DNA from: Episyrphus balteatus
Taxonomy: Eukaryota > Arthropoda > Insecta > Diptera > Syrphidae
Assembly: GCF_945859705.1 (NCBI RefSeq)
Contig: NC_079136.1
Coordinates: 125,399,027 to 125,463,026, forward strand
Length of the DNA: 64,000 nt
Reading direction: 5' to 3'
Shown here: positions 38,061 to 48,471 of the stretch, piece after piece
How positions within the stretch are numbered: position 1 is the stretch's first letter
Layout of the letters: each line of letters begins with the position of its first letter
Made by a program: the position numbers and the translations under genes
Notes under the pieces: generated by a model
The model's database searches: none
Told to the model about the DNA's origin: nothing
The model's input: the letters and a program-made list of their open reading frames with translations, nothing else

Positions 38061-39001
38061 TTAGAGTGAGATTCATAGATTTAAAGATCAGTTTTCCAGT
38101 TGCAGAATATAAAACATTTTTACTGTTTATACTTGGCAAAAAGGATCAAAAAGGATATATTTGTTGGATTTTATATAGCTAGACGACGAAGACGGACTTG
38201 CTCCTGCATCATCGTCATCGACATCGTTCTTGTTTTTGTTAGTTTGTTGGTTGGTTAGTTTGGTTAAGTCGTCATCGATCTCTCTTACCTCCCACAGTAT
38301 GTCCTGCATGAAGTCCTTCTTCTCTATAATAGTCAGTATATAGACGAAAAGGTTAGTGGACGCAAACTTAACAACTTTTAATTTGTTTTCAAAATATGGG
38401 TGGAGGGGGGTAGTATCAACCCCCTCACCCAATATACTCTCAGCCCCCCCAGAACAACAAAACTGAAGACGAACTTTTAACTTTGGAACTACCCGAATAA
38501 AGTTTTTCAATTAAATTTGTGTACAAATTCAATTTTCGTATATATACTCGAGGTACACACAAACCCCGCCCTCCCCTATTTTCAAAGCTTCAAGTGCACT
38601 CTCTCTTTGTTAATCTTGTAGATTAATTTTCTACTTATCTGCTGTGGGGATAAATTTAGGTTTCGCATAAAAGTGGATGTGATTAATTAGCATGTGGGGA
38701 GTGATTGTGGGCAACAAAACGGGTGCTGGGGTACCCCCTATAGACACCGCTCATACATCTCAATCAATCGTAAAGTGTGTACGGTGCTGCCAAACAGGTA
38801 GGGAAAATACAAAAAATCAATTGATCATATAACGTGTGCTGGCTTTTTTCTACATGGAAAATGGTATAGGCAGTCAAGTGTTGATATTCCTGCTGCTGTT
38901 TTTTTCTGAGAAAATAAAAGAAAAACTTTTTCCATTTTATACCTACCTTATACATAACTATTTTTGTTTATGAAAAAAACTTTTTTTTCTCAATTTTGTT
39001 G
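38061..39001. other. Noncoding stretch
   Basis: Mixed composition to about 38800, with G- and C-runs (38400-38455) that could pair. A 127-codon minus frame (38127-38510) contains an Asp run and a Ser run and looks like simple-sequence translation. No gene called. Confidence 0.4.
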
Positions 39002-39240
39002 GTCTTGTTTGGTGCCGTGAAATAACGCCGAGCGAAATAACGCCGAATTCCAAAATTCGGCGTTATTTCACTTTACAAAAGCGAAATAACGCCGAATTTC
39101 AACATTCGGCCTTATTTCGCAATGATAAAGTGAAATTACGACGATTCGGCGTTACTTCACTTTTTCCTGCTAAGTGGAGCTTAGGAAAAATTTCTATGTT
39201 ACCACCTGCAGTCAGTTTGGTATTGAAATGCCATATTTTT

Positions 39241-40217
39241 GGCACAGGGACATAAGGCCCATGGAATAAAAGCCACTATTTATTTGTGGGGCTTACGTCC
39301 CGCTTAAGTGAGACATAAGTTTCAAATTAAATGTGGGGCTTATGTCAAACTCAGGTTGGACAAAAAACCCACAAATAAAGGATGGGCGTTATGTCTCACT
39401 AACAAAGAATTTACAAATTATAAAATTATCTCCCAACTGGATAACTGTATTTGGGATAGTTACATAATTCGATTTTGCACTTATGTCCCACCTTATTGGC
39501 AAATAAGCCGATTCAATAGTGTATCCAATCAAGGGGATTGCAGCAGAGCAGCATGCTCCCAGCCTCCAAACCTATTTCACTGTTTATAAACCTAAGTCCT
39601 GGGTTTTATTGTTTTATTTATGTGCATACCAAACAAAACAGAGATATGTTTGTGTTATAACTTGGCAAACGCGAAGCGAAAAATAAATTCTTACAAAAGA
39701 ATCTATTTAATTTTTGGAACCCGAACGCGAAGCGGAAAAAAATTTTGCCCACGGGAGAATCAATTTTGAGGTGTGAAAATAAAAATTCGCGCGAATTTTT
39801 ATTTTCACACCTCAAAATTGATTCTCCCGTGGGCAAATTTTTTTTCCGCTTCGCGTTCGGGTTCCAAAAATTAAATAGATTCTTATGTAAGAATTTATTT
39901 TTCGCTTTGCTTTCCACCAACTAAAACAGTTGGGATCTATTTGTTTCTTATCATTATCTTATTCAAAGTTTCTTTTGCATTTAAAGAATCTGGAACAAAA
40001 CGCGAATAAAATATAACAAAAGTTATAATTGTTCATTATTGTTTTATATTTCGAAAAGTGTGGGGCTTATGTCCCACTTGAATGCAAAATATATGGAGCT
40101 TATGTCCCACTCAAGTGGGATATAATTTTTAAATTAAATGTCAACCCACTCAAGTTGAACATAACTCCAATAAAAAAAAAGTGGGTGCTATATCCCTGGG
40201 CCTTTTGTCCCTGCGCC
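39241..40217. mobile_element. Nested foldback element (GGGGCTTATGTCCCAC subrepeats)
   Basis: The left end GGCACAGGGACATAAGGCCC and the right end, whose complement reads GGCGCAGGGACAAAAGGCCC, are imperfect inverted repeats. Flanks ATATTTTT (39233-39240) and ATGTTTTT (40218-40225) match in 7 of 8 bases. The arms hold several copies of GTGGGGCTTATGTCCCACT in both orientations (39282-39500 and 40060-40200). It lies wholly inside the outer foldback and therefore inserted later. It carries a long palindrome near its middle. Similar GGACATAAGTCCC text at 40310-40370, outside its right end, suggests an older relative. Confidence 0.7.
39671..39910. repeat. 240-bp near-perfect loopless palindrome
   Basis: The two 120-bp arms meet at 39790/39791 in TTCGCGCGAA with no loop. 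Comparing the arms I find three mismatches. The arms include AACCCGAACGCGAAGCGG and CCCACGGGAGAATC. Imperfect pairing continues a few bases further out (TTGGCAAACGCGAAGCG against AGTTGGTGGAAAGCAAAGCG). It may be a separate MITE inside the nested foldback or that element's own centre. Such a sequence can extrude as a cruciform and any transcript would be a long hairpin. Confidence 0.95.
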
Positions 40218-40616
40218 ATGTTTTTGTACATTCTTAAGACTAATCTGTTAATGAATAAATAAGAGGCACATAAGACAAAAAACTTTTTTGGAACCTATAC
40301 CTCGATTGGATGGACATAAGTCCCGAATTGGTATTGGGGCCATTCTGCCTTAATAAATTAGGGCCTTATATGCCTTTGAAAATAAAAAAGGTTAGCAATT
40401 TAATATACGGGTTAACTTAGGTCCACTTCTATGCTCACTTTTCTAGCATTCGGCCTTATTTCTCACTTGGGACTCGGCGTTATTTCACTTTGACAAAGCG
40501 CAATAAGGCCGAATGTTGAAATTCGGCGTTATTTCGCTTTTGTAAAGTGAAATAACGCCGAATTTTGGAATTCGGCGTTATTTCGCTCGGCGTTATTTCA
40601 CGGCACCGTCTTGTTT

Positions 40617-41597
40617 TATTTCCATTTAATAATTTGTTTTGCAGAGAGAAATGTTATTCAGATGTGGGATGTCCTTCATACTCAATTCACCCCCACGCAC
40701 AGAAAAAAATAAAAAATAGTTTTTGTTTATACTCATTTTCAGTTATTATTTTTTTTTTTTGTTATTCCTTCTTCATACATATTCATTATAATAATTTCTT
40801 CTTCTTCTTCATTTAGCTGTGAAAACAAAATTTGCTTTTGATTAGATTGCTTTTTTTGTTTTATTATTATTTTGAAGAAATGTTAGTCCTTATGACAATA
40901 GTCATTTCAGAAGTTCTAAAATCATTTTTAAGAATGATAAAAAGTCTATACAGACAAAAAAAATTACAGGCAATTGTATTAATTTTCTATGGTAATCTAT
41001 GTTAAATAATTCTTTGGAATTTTTTTTTTTTTTTCTGAAAATACACAAAAGACATAGAAATATTTGTAGGTATAATATAATATCCTGGGAAATTTGTAAA
41101 TATTCTGTCTGAGCAAAAAAAGATAATATTCAGTTTAGGAAGAAAACTTTTTTTAGATTGAAATTCTGAGGAAAAAAAGATATGAATGTTGTATTTATTG
41201 TCAATCATTTGCATTGAGTCAGAAACTAGTTTAAAAGCAACATAAATATAGTTTCATTGGAAGCCCTTAATTTTGGTATTTTATTCGATAAAATATATTA
41301 TCTTTACTGAATTCCTGAGTATAACCTCTTTGTGAAAAGTTCAAAACTCAATTTAATTGACTTTTGACAGAAATAGGTATTGCAAATTTATATCTTTTGC
41401 TTAAAGTCTGAATCTTAATGGTTTGATTTTTAAATTAATTCCAAAGTGATTGATATCTGATAGAGAATTAAAATAAGCTATGGATTTTATCTATTTATTT
41501 TGCCCAACGATGTTTTTATTTATTCTATTTACTAACCTAAAATTTTAAAATGCTACCTTACTGTATTACGATAATAAAACACAAAAAAAAAAATAAA
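40617..41597. other. AT-rich noncoding stretch
   Basis: No gene or element recognised; the right end is the poly-A tract preceding the mini-me-like copy. Confidence 0.5.
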
Positions 41598-42430
41598 TTG
41601 CACGACTGGGGTCGCACGTACTTGCTCTTATGCTTAAAGTAACTATAATGTTAAAGCTTTTTATTCAAGAAATTTAAAATTCGATATTTTGAAGAAATTT
41701 CATAAGTAGTATAAAAAAATTAAATCTGTTTTTATAATTAATAAAACTCCGTTTTAAAATATCTTAAAAAAAAAAAAAACAAATATGCCATTTTATTTCT
41801 CGTATAAAAAGGTATTTTTAGAAAAAAAATTTTGAAAATTGTAGGAGCCGTTTTTTAAAAAAATAATTTTTTATATATAAAATTTTTTTAACATTTTTCA
41901 AAAAAAAAGTTGGTAGGTATGCCATTTTGAAGAAATAATTAATTTACACATAAAAACTAAATTTCAAAATTTTTCATTGATCCGTTTTCAAAAAATTGAT
42001 TTTTCAAAAAAAAAATTTGAAATATTTTTTAAAAAACCAAAAATGCGTTTTTTGAAAATTTTCTAAAATTTTAATATTATCTTTACTTACACACTTTTGT
42101 GTAAAAATTTTAATTTAAATCGGGTTAATTTTGTACGAGATATTCAGAAACGAAAAAAACCGTTCTATGACAGGTACCGTTAATAACGGTAAAAAAAATA
42201 TTTTTTTTATTTAAAAAGTTGGCACATAAGGGTATTACACACAAAATCAAAATCATTAGAGCCGTTTTTGAAAAAAATTAACTTTTCTATTTCCGTTATA
42301 TGGCAGTTACCGTTAGTTTTGGTCATAAAAAAAAAATTTCAATTTCCCCTCTAGGGAATCACCAAAAACTGCTAACTACCAAGTTTGAAGAAAATCACTT
42401 CACTCGTTTAGGCTGCAGCTCCAGATAGAG

Positions 42431-42463
<33 letters not shown>

Positions 42464-42580
42464 ATTGCCGGACCCACTTTTTTGGCATTCTCCATCATCG
42501 TAATGTCATGTAAAATTGTTATCTCGAGTTCGATTTTTTTTACGAATCCTAAACTTGCCCTATAGTACCTATATCGCAAG
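41598..42580 (+). mobile_element. mini-me/DINE-1-like (Helentron-like) element, copy 2, short array
   Basis: Begins TTGCACGACTGGGGTCGCAC and ends near CCTATATCGCAAG, in the same orientation and with almost the same sequence as the copy at 17.54 kb. Differences are mostly homopolymer length, a GTAG insertion near 41915 and a rearranged few bases near 42225-42255. The GACA tract at 42430-42462 is only about eight units. Both copies start after an A-rich AAATAAA tract. It provides the unexpanded reference for copy 1. No coding capacity. Confidence 0.8.
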
Positions 42581-42823
42581 TAAAAATTAAAAGAACGACA
42601 CTTTGATTCAACTATTTCTCAGAATGATTTATTTTGGAAGATAAACAATGTAAAATCAAAATGATAAAACTTTTTTAAACAACCATATTTTAACTTGAAA
42701 ATGTTTAAAAAAATGTTTTTCTTATAAATAAATTTCAAAAAAAAAGTCTCATTGATTAATTTCGAAGACAATTTTTTCAAAAATTATTTAAAAATCCAAA
42801 AGGATTTATAATAGGAAATTCTG
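42581..42823. other. AT-rich spacer
   Basis: No feature recognised. Confidence 0.5.
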
Positions 42824-43104
42824 AAAATCGAATGTCATTCATACTTATTCGAGTTGCACTCAGAGAAAAAATAGTTCAAATCGGGAAAACTAATTAAAAT
42901 AGTTAAAGTTTTTTTTCCAAATTGACTATTTAAAAGTTAGTTTTAACTATTGAAATAGTTATTTTGTTAAAATTGACTTTTTAATAGTTACATAATTTGG
43001 AAATTACTTCAATAACCATTTTTTACTATTTCAAATAGTTATCCCGATTTTAACAATTTTTTCTCTGAGTGTAACTCGAATAAGTATGAATGACATTCGA
43101 TTTT
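42824..43104. mobile_element. 281-bp inverted-repeat MITE
   Basis: Outer arms are inverted repeats of about 55 bp: AAAATCGAATGTCATTCATA, then TTATTCGAGTTrCACTCAGA, then GAAAAAAT. The centre is made of AATAGTTAnTTT and its complement, so the whole element folds. No clear target duplication could be read. Noncoding. Confidence 0.85.
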
Positions 43105-43259
43105 ACTTGAATGAATCTCCCATTGGATTTATCAAATGAGTATATCCATTCAAATCAAAACATTTAGTTCAGAGTAGGTACCCATAAAAACGGGTACTCG
43201 CAAGCAAATACACCGAGTGCATAGATTACAATGTCTGAAAAATAAAAAATCGTTTAAAT

Positions 43260-44510
43260 TTATCTAAATTTTATGATAGACATATAAAAACAATTGCAAT
43301 CGTTTGTCCACCTCGATTTTTTTACATATACCAAAAAAAAATCGTTTGTCGTTTTTTTTTTTTTCTAAAATCCCAAAACATTTTTTTAACGACCATCGTT
43401 TGTCCACCTCGAGAAATAGTTACAAACTAAAAATCATTGTTTTTTTTGTTCACCCTACGCATTTCCGATATTGAAAAAAAAAAAACAAAATTTGTACAGA
43501 AAAATCAAAAAACTCCTCAAATGTATTTTTATTCTTTTTTCAAAAATTTAAATTTCTGTCATTTGTCCAGCTCAAGGTTCTTTACGTATATCAAAATTCG
43601 ACGTTTGTCTATCTTACGTTTAGGAAAATTTGTTTGGGGGATATTATGGGAATTTGAATTTTTCAGTACAAAATTTATTTTTTTTTTTTTTGAGTAGGTA
43701 CATATTAGTGATGAAAACTATCGAATAATTTGATAATTTGAACTATCGATAGTTAGTAACTGAATGATTTGAACTATCGAATAGTTCATATATTCATTCG
43801 AATAAAAACTATCGAATAAAACTATCGAATAAAAACTATCGAACAAACTATCGAATAAACTATCGAATAAAAACTATCGTATAAAAAAACTATTCAAATG
43901 AAAAAACTATCGTTTAAGAAAACTATTTGAATGAAAAAACTATCGTATACAAAAAAAACTATTCGAATGAAAAAACTATCGTATACAAAAAAAACTATTC
44001 GAATGAAAAAACTATCGAATAAAAAATTATTCGAATGAAAATATAGTAACTAAAATATTTGAAAAAAAAAAAAATAACGTACAAAAAAATCTATTCGAAT
44101 GAGAAAATTATCGTATAGAAAAACTATACGAATGATAAAACTATCGAATAAGAATAATGTTCAAAAACAAATACTATCAAAACTATTCGAATGAAAATAG
44201 TAACTAAATGAATGAATGATTTAAAACTATCGAATGAATGAATATTTTACAACTATCGATAGTTTGATAGTTTTTATTCGATAGTTCCCATCACAAGGGT
44301 AGAAAAACGATAAAATTTGGCATGTATTGTATATAGAACTCGAGGTGGAACGTCTTTCTCAAAATTTGAGCGTTTTAAATTATTTCTCATTTTTCAAACT
44401 TCCTAAGAAAAAAAAGAAATTTGCTTAAAAATTTTTTTTGAAGGGTGGACAAACGAACATTTTGGGTGGACAAACATATGGACAAAAGGTGGACAAACGA
44501 ATAAGACAAG
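43260..44510. mobile_element. Foldback-like element of CGTTTGTCCACC subrepeats, interrupted by hAT-like MITE
   Basis: On the left, CGTTTGTCCACCTCGA or variants occur near 43301, 43342, 43392, 43560 and 43609. On the right the complement appears near 44339 (CTCGAGGTGGAACG) and three times in 44444-44500 (GGTGGACAAACGA). The two halves are separated by the hAT-like copy. Boundaries are approximate and I found no clear terminal sequence or duplication. Confidence 0.55.
43706..44294. mobile_element. hAT-like MITE, copy 2, unexpanded
   Basis: Termini TAGTGATGAAAACTATCGAA and, at the right, TTCGATAGTTCCCATCAC match the copy at 3.57 kb. The interior holds the same ACTATCGAATAAAA and ATTCGAATGAAAA units. 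Where copy 1 has its giant array, this copy reads AACTAAATGAATGAATGATT and then GAATGAATGAATATTTTACA, so only two or three GAAT units. The flanks (GTACATAT and AAGGGTAG) do not match, so the duplication is lost or an end is altered. Confidence 0.75.
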
Positions 44511-47009
44511 TTTGGTTCAAAAATTTTGAGGTCGCAGTTCTGGCTTCTCGGAAGTATTTTATTCGTTGAACTCCGCGTAGGTACTTGCTGTATTTTTCAA
44601 TCCTTTTGTGTTTTCTGTTTCAACATTTCCACAAATGGCTTGGTTCTTAGAGTCAAAAATTTTTATTTTTGTTACTAATTTACACTATAATGAAGTGTAA
44701 ATGGAAAAAACAAAGTTTATTAACTTTTTCTTCTTTTTATCATCTTTAAGATACCGAAAATTGCAATTGTCATAATCTCGAATATGAGAAAGTGTCTGCT
44801 ATTTTACTCATTAGCTTACACTTGTGATGGGGGGGAACTAAATAGCTTGTTAGCATTTTTCACTGACAGAACTTGACAGAATTTTGCATCCATTTCATTC
44901 ACTCTGCTCTAAAACTTGTCAATTTTTTTTATTAAAAGGTGTACCTTCAATTGAACCAGTCAAGTTGTGTACGTTTAGAAAAATTTTGTGTACGTCTTTA
45001 TTTTATCTCAAAATCCAGAAGTTACACTTTTTTTTGTATATGTTTGGTAAAATGTTCTTTCAAAGAACCCATTCAAGTAATTTTCCAAAGCACTTCTGTA
45101 TCCAACTTAAAAAAAAAACCACAAAATCCTATAAATTTTTCACAAGAAAATCATTAATAATATTTTTTTTTTTTTTATTTCAAATAAATCCCAGTGATTG
45201 ATTGTAATGCAATAATATTTTCCTCGTCAAATCGATATGGATTTACCAATTAAAAGACACACATACGTCATTCCGACATAAACTTCCAAACACACAATTA
45301 CTCGTACGTACATATAAAAACACCAAAAGTATGTGCCCAAGTTACGCTTGACCTAATCTACAATCGCTATCGCCATTAAGAAATCCATTGAGTGGACACG
45401 CTAATTATTTGGTCAACACAAATAAGCAAAACGTACGTGTCCACTTGTATGAAGTTGTTCCCTCTTCACTTATCACCCCACTTCTGATATATTACAAGAC
45501 ACGCAGTAACTTTTCTCTCTCCCCCTCTCCGATACTTTGCCTTAACATTTACTTGAAATTTTCGTCAATGTGTCAATGGTTTTGCTTATACCTAAGTCCT
45601 GAACCCCCCATTTTACCACCTTCATATACGTACTTGAGGTTATGCTCACTCCGTTATGGTGGTAATTTTGATGATGTTATATTGCGCACTGATTGGCCTT
45701 TCATCAGGTCCTTTGGGGGGGGGGGGGGGGGGAGTTGGGGTATTTCAGTTTTCTTCATCTTGGCTATATCTTGATCAAATACCCGTGAATGGACAATGAG
45801 CACCTTGTGGTTAAATTCTATTGTGTAGTGTGTGGTCCTTGCATAATGCGAATGCCGGGGCAAAAGACTTTACCTGAAGGGCGTTTAAATCCCCCTGACG
45901 CAATGGTCCCTCATTCGACTTTACTTACAGGTCTATCCAGTCTCTAAACGAGGACGACTAACTTTGCCGCAACTCCCAACTTCATCGTCATCATCGTTTA
46001 CATTGTGTAAATTCTGTTTCCATTCACGGAAGACGGAAGAAAAAAAAAATCCCCAAAGAAAAAAAAAATGAAAAATTTCCCTTCCCTTTTGAGATACCTG
46101 GCTGACCCCATCATCATAGCATCGTTTAGTAGCAAGCTGAGGTCGTCTACGTTTATGTGTTTGGGTGGTGTGTAATTTGATTACACTCGTTTGTTATCAA
46201 TGCAAATAATAATTTATATAAAAAAAAAAAATGAAGAAAAAAAAAAAAGGGAATCCAATTAGTATGGCAATGAGGATATCAAAACAGCAAAAAAAGGAAA
46301 CACGAACAAAAAAAAAAAAGGACATCCACCCAAAGAGGGACTTTTAAGAAAATCAGCTTAATGATAACTTGATATTCTTTTTGATTTTTTTTTTTTAATT
46401 TTTTCTTGTCTTGCCATTCACTCTGTCTCTAAAAAGGTGGTAACATTAGGTGTAGATCTTTTGACAGCTCTCAATTAGCACCTCAAACTGCTCTTTTCAT
46501 TATGGGTATGGAGATGGACTATGGATGTAAGGTCTCAGGTGACTGATAATATTTTTTTCTTTTTTTTTTTTTAGTATTTCTTTGGAAAGTTTGTGTAAAA
46601 TTTTTTTTGAGTAATTATGCGCTTGAATAGAAAATCAACGAATGAGGTTTTTTTTTTTTCTTTAGAAATCAATGTCTTTTTGTTTGGACTTTTTTTTACT
46701 TTCGTTTGGGAAATGTGTTTTTTTTTTAACAAACAACTGAGGGTGTGAAATTTGGACTTAATGAAGTTTCTTGCTTTCACTTCAAATAAATTAAAAAAAA
46801 AAAAAAAAAAACTACAAGAAATCTAAATATTTAATTTTTAGTCAAATAGAGTTTGCGTGATGTTGTCTCGGTGCATCATTTCTTTTATAGTTGGTACCTA
46901 TGACAAATGATTTGATACTTAAAAAAACTAATTTTCTCTAGATATAATGTAGTTTAAATCAAAATATATTTTTTTTCTTTTACAACTCTTCGACAATTTT
47001 TGACTATAA
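44511..47009. other. Noncoding stretch with GC-elevated island at about 45.2-46.2 kb
   Basis: 45200-46180 is less AT-rich and contains overlapping frames on both strands (45388-45774 plus, 45654-45863 minus) that share the poly-G tract and have no recognisable domain. An 18-G run occupies 45715-45732. The rest is AT-rich with long T runs. It could be conserved regulatory DNA. No gene called. Confidence 0.4.
45715..45732. repeat. Poly-G tract (18 G)
   Basis: Uninterrupted run of 18 G followed by AGTTGGGG. Similar runs lie at 48083-48100 (18 G), 62183-62196 (14 G, followed by more G groups) and 25863-25873 (11 G), which is striking in such AT-rich DNA. Confidence 0.95.
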
Positions 47010-47570
47010 ACTTTGCAAATCTCTTTTCTCACCAACACCAATTTTGAAAAGAGGAATTTATTTTATTGAAAAGTATGTATAAAAGAAAAATTCCTTTTTT
47101 GCAAATTTTGTTTAACCAAGTATTTTTCTGAAATGTGCAGAATTTTGCCAATTTGCAAATAATTCTTTGATTTTGTTTTCACTAAACCAAAAATCTTAAA
47201 TTTTGCAAAGCTTTTCAAGAATATTCATTTGCTGCTGCCAATGGTTGTGTTCAGTTCATATTAAATAATAAATTAAATTTGATTTCGAACGATTTTTTGA
47301 AGACAAGTCATAAAAGATGAAAAATCCATTTAAAAATAACAATAAACAAAAAAAATATATCGTTGTTGAGGTAAAACAAAATACCTAAGACTTTTCAATA
47401 AATTATGACAGAATAAGAAAAGTTACATTTTTTTTACTTTTCAAAATTACAAAGTGCAAATTTGGGGACTATTCATTTTTGGTGAAATACTTTGCATTTT
47501 TGATTTGAAACAAATTATTATTTTGAAAAGTTTTAAAATGCAAATTGCAAAGTGGTTCGTGCTATTCGGT
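47010..47570. repeat. TTTGCAAA motif cluster
   Basis: About eight copies of TTTGCAAAT, TTTGCAAAG or variants (near 47011, 47098, 47151, 47203, 47455, 47490 and 47540-47553) with irregular spacing. It resembles the TTTGCGAAA cluster at 29.4-30.4 kb without the central CG. Confidence 0.5.
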
Positions 47571-47619
47571 TACTTGTGTGATGTAGGTACCTATAACCAC
47601 ACTTAGAAAAAAGATCATC

Positions 47620-47982
47620 TAAAAATAAGCGGATTCCACATTAGATAAATTAAACGGATTTATGCATGGTCTTTTGGCAAGCTCTCTTCCATCTTAAATC
47701 AAGCGGACAGATCTTCTTAATTTCTTGAATGCGCAAATTTAAAAGAAATCGATTTAATGTAAGCGGAAAATCATCTTGTTTTTTATGTGGCCACTGTGGA
47801 TCAAACCTACAACTGTTGGGTCACTCTTAGTGAGTGCTAAGTCAGCCCATCTCACTGTTGGAAATAAGTACAAAAAACTGCGACCATAGCTTAACGACAA
47901 TTTTAAAATATTTATTTTTTGTCCTTTTTTTAAGATAAAAATTCACATTAAACATAATTTATGCGGATTCCACTTATTTTAA
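47620..47982. mobile_element. Small element with tRNA-like segment (SINE- or MITE-like)
   Basis: The ends are imperfect inverted repeats: TAAAAATAAGCGGATTCCAC on the left and, as the complement of the right, TTAAAATAAGTGGAATCCGC. On the minus strand within 47795-47862 the text resembles a tRNA body: a GGGCTGACTTAGCACTCACT stretch, a small stem and then GTTGTAGGTTTGATCCAC, which is close to a B-box/T-arm. It is not a functional tRNA. A tRNA-derived SINE fragment captured in an inverted-repeat element is one reading; weak support. Confidence 0.35.
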
Positions 47983-48082
47983 GCTGAAAGGGGATTAAAA
48001 GTGGGCATCATTTAATTTTAAGGTGCCCTTTTATACTCCGCGTAGTTCAATGCGAGTTTAAATTTTTTGTATAGAAATTAGT

Positions 48083-48100
48083 GGGGGGGGGGGGGGGGGG
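48083..48100. repeat. Poly-G tract (18 G)
   Basis: Uninterrupted run of 18 G between AGT and ATCC in AT-rich DNA. Confidence 0.95.
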
Positions 48101-48471
48101 ATCCAAATTGTAATGAGTTATTTCTTGTAAATAATGGTAAAGTGCCAAAGTTCGTCAAAAAACAGTCATATAAATGATTTTTGTCGATAAAAGTTCACAG
48201 CGTATTTTTCAAAATCAAATTATGAGCTAACAACACTGATACAACTTGACCTTCACTTGCTCAGGAAGAGTATAGGTTAGGTACCTTACGTGAATAAATT
48301 AGATTCCAAAATACAAAGCAATTTTATTTTTATTGAGTCAATAATGAAATTATTTTGAAATAACTCTGAGGAGTATTCAATTGTATATTTGTAAGTATCA
48401 CCTTTAAATTAATACCTATACACATTACTCACCTTCATTTTTTAAATTAAATTTGATTTTTTTTTTTTTGA

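Larger units (their letters stand above)
39011..40607. mobile_element. Foldback element (AATAACGCCGAA subrepeats), 9-bp target duplication
   Basis: Both ends start GGTGCCGTGAAATAACGCCG and continue as near-perfect inverted repeats of about 110-150 bp (39011 to about 39165, and about 40444 to 40607). They are built from alternating GAAATAACGCCGAATTyCAA units and their complements. GTCTTGTTT occurs directly outside both ends (39002-39010 and 40608-40616), a perfect 9-bp target-site duplication. Long, internally repetitive terminal repeats plus a 9-bp duplication are the signature of Foldback elements, and MULEs make 8-10 bp. The middle is filled by another element. No transposase is visible. 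Confidence 0.9.

Noticed and set aside
45388..45774. 128-codon plus frame with a Gly run
   Set aside because: The Gly run is the poly-G tract; no domain recognised, and an overlapping minus frame is open through the same tract.
47795..47862. Functional tRNA gene
   Set aside because: No complete cloverleaf, no proper anticodon loop and no acceptor stem could be drawn.
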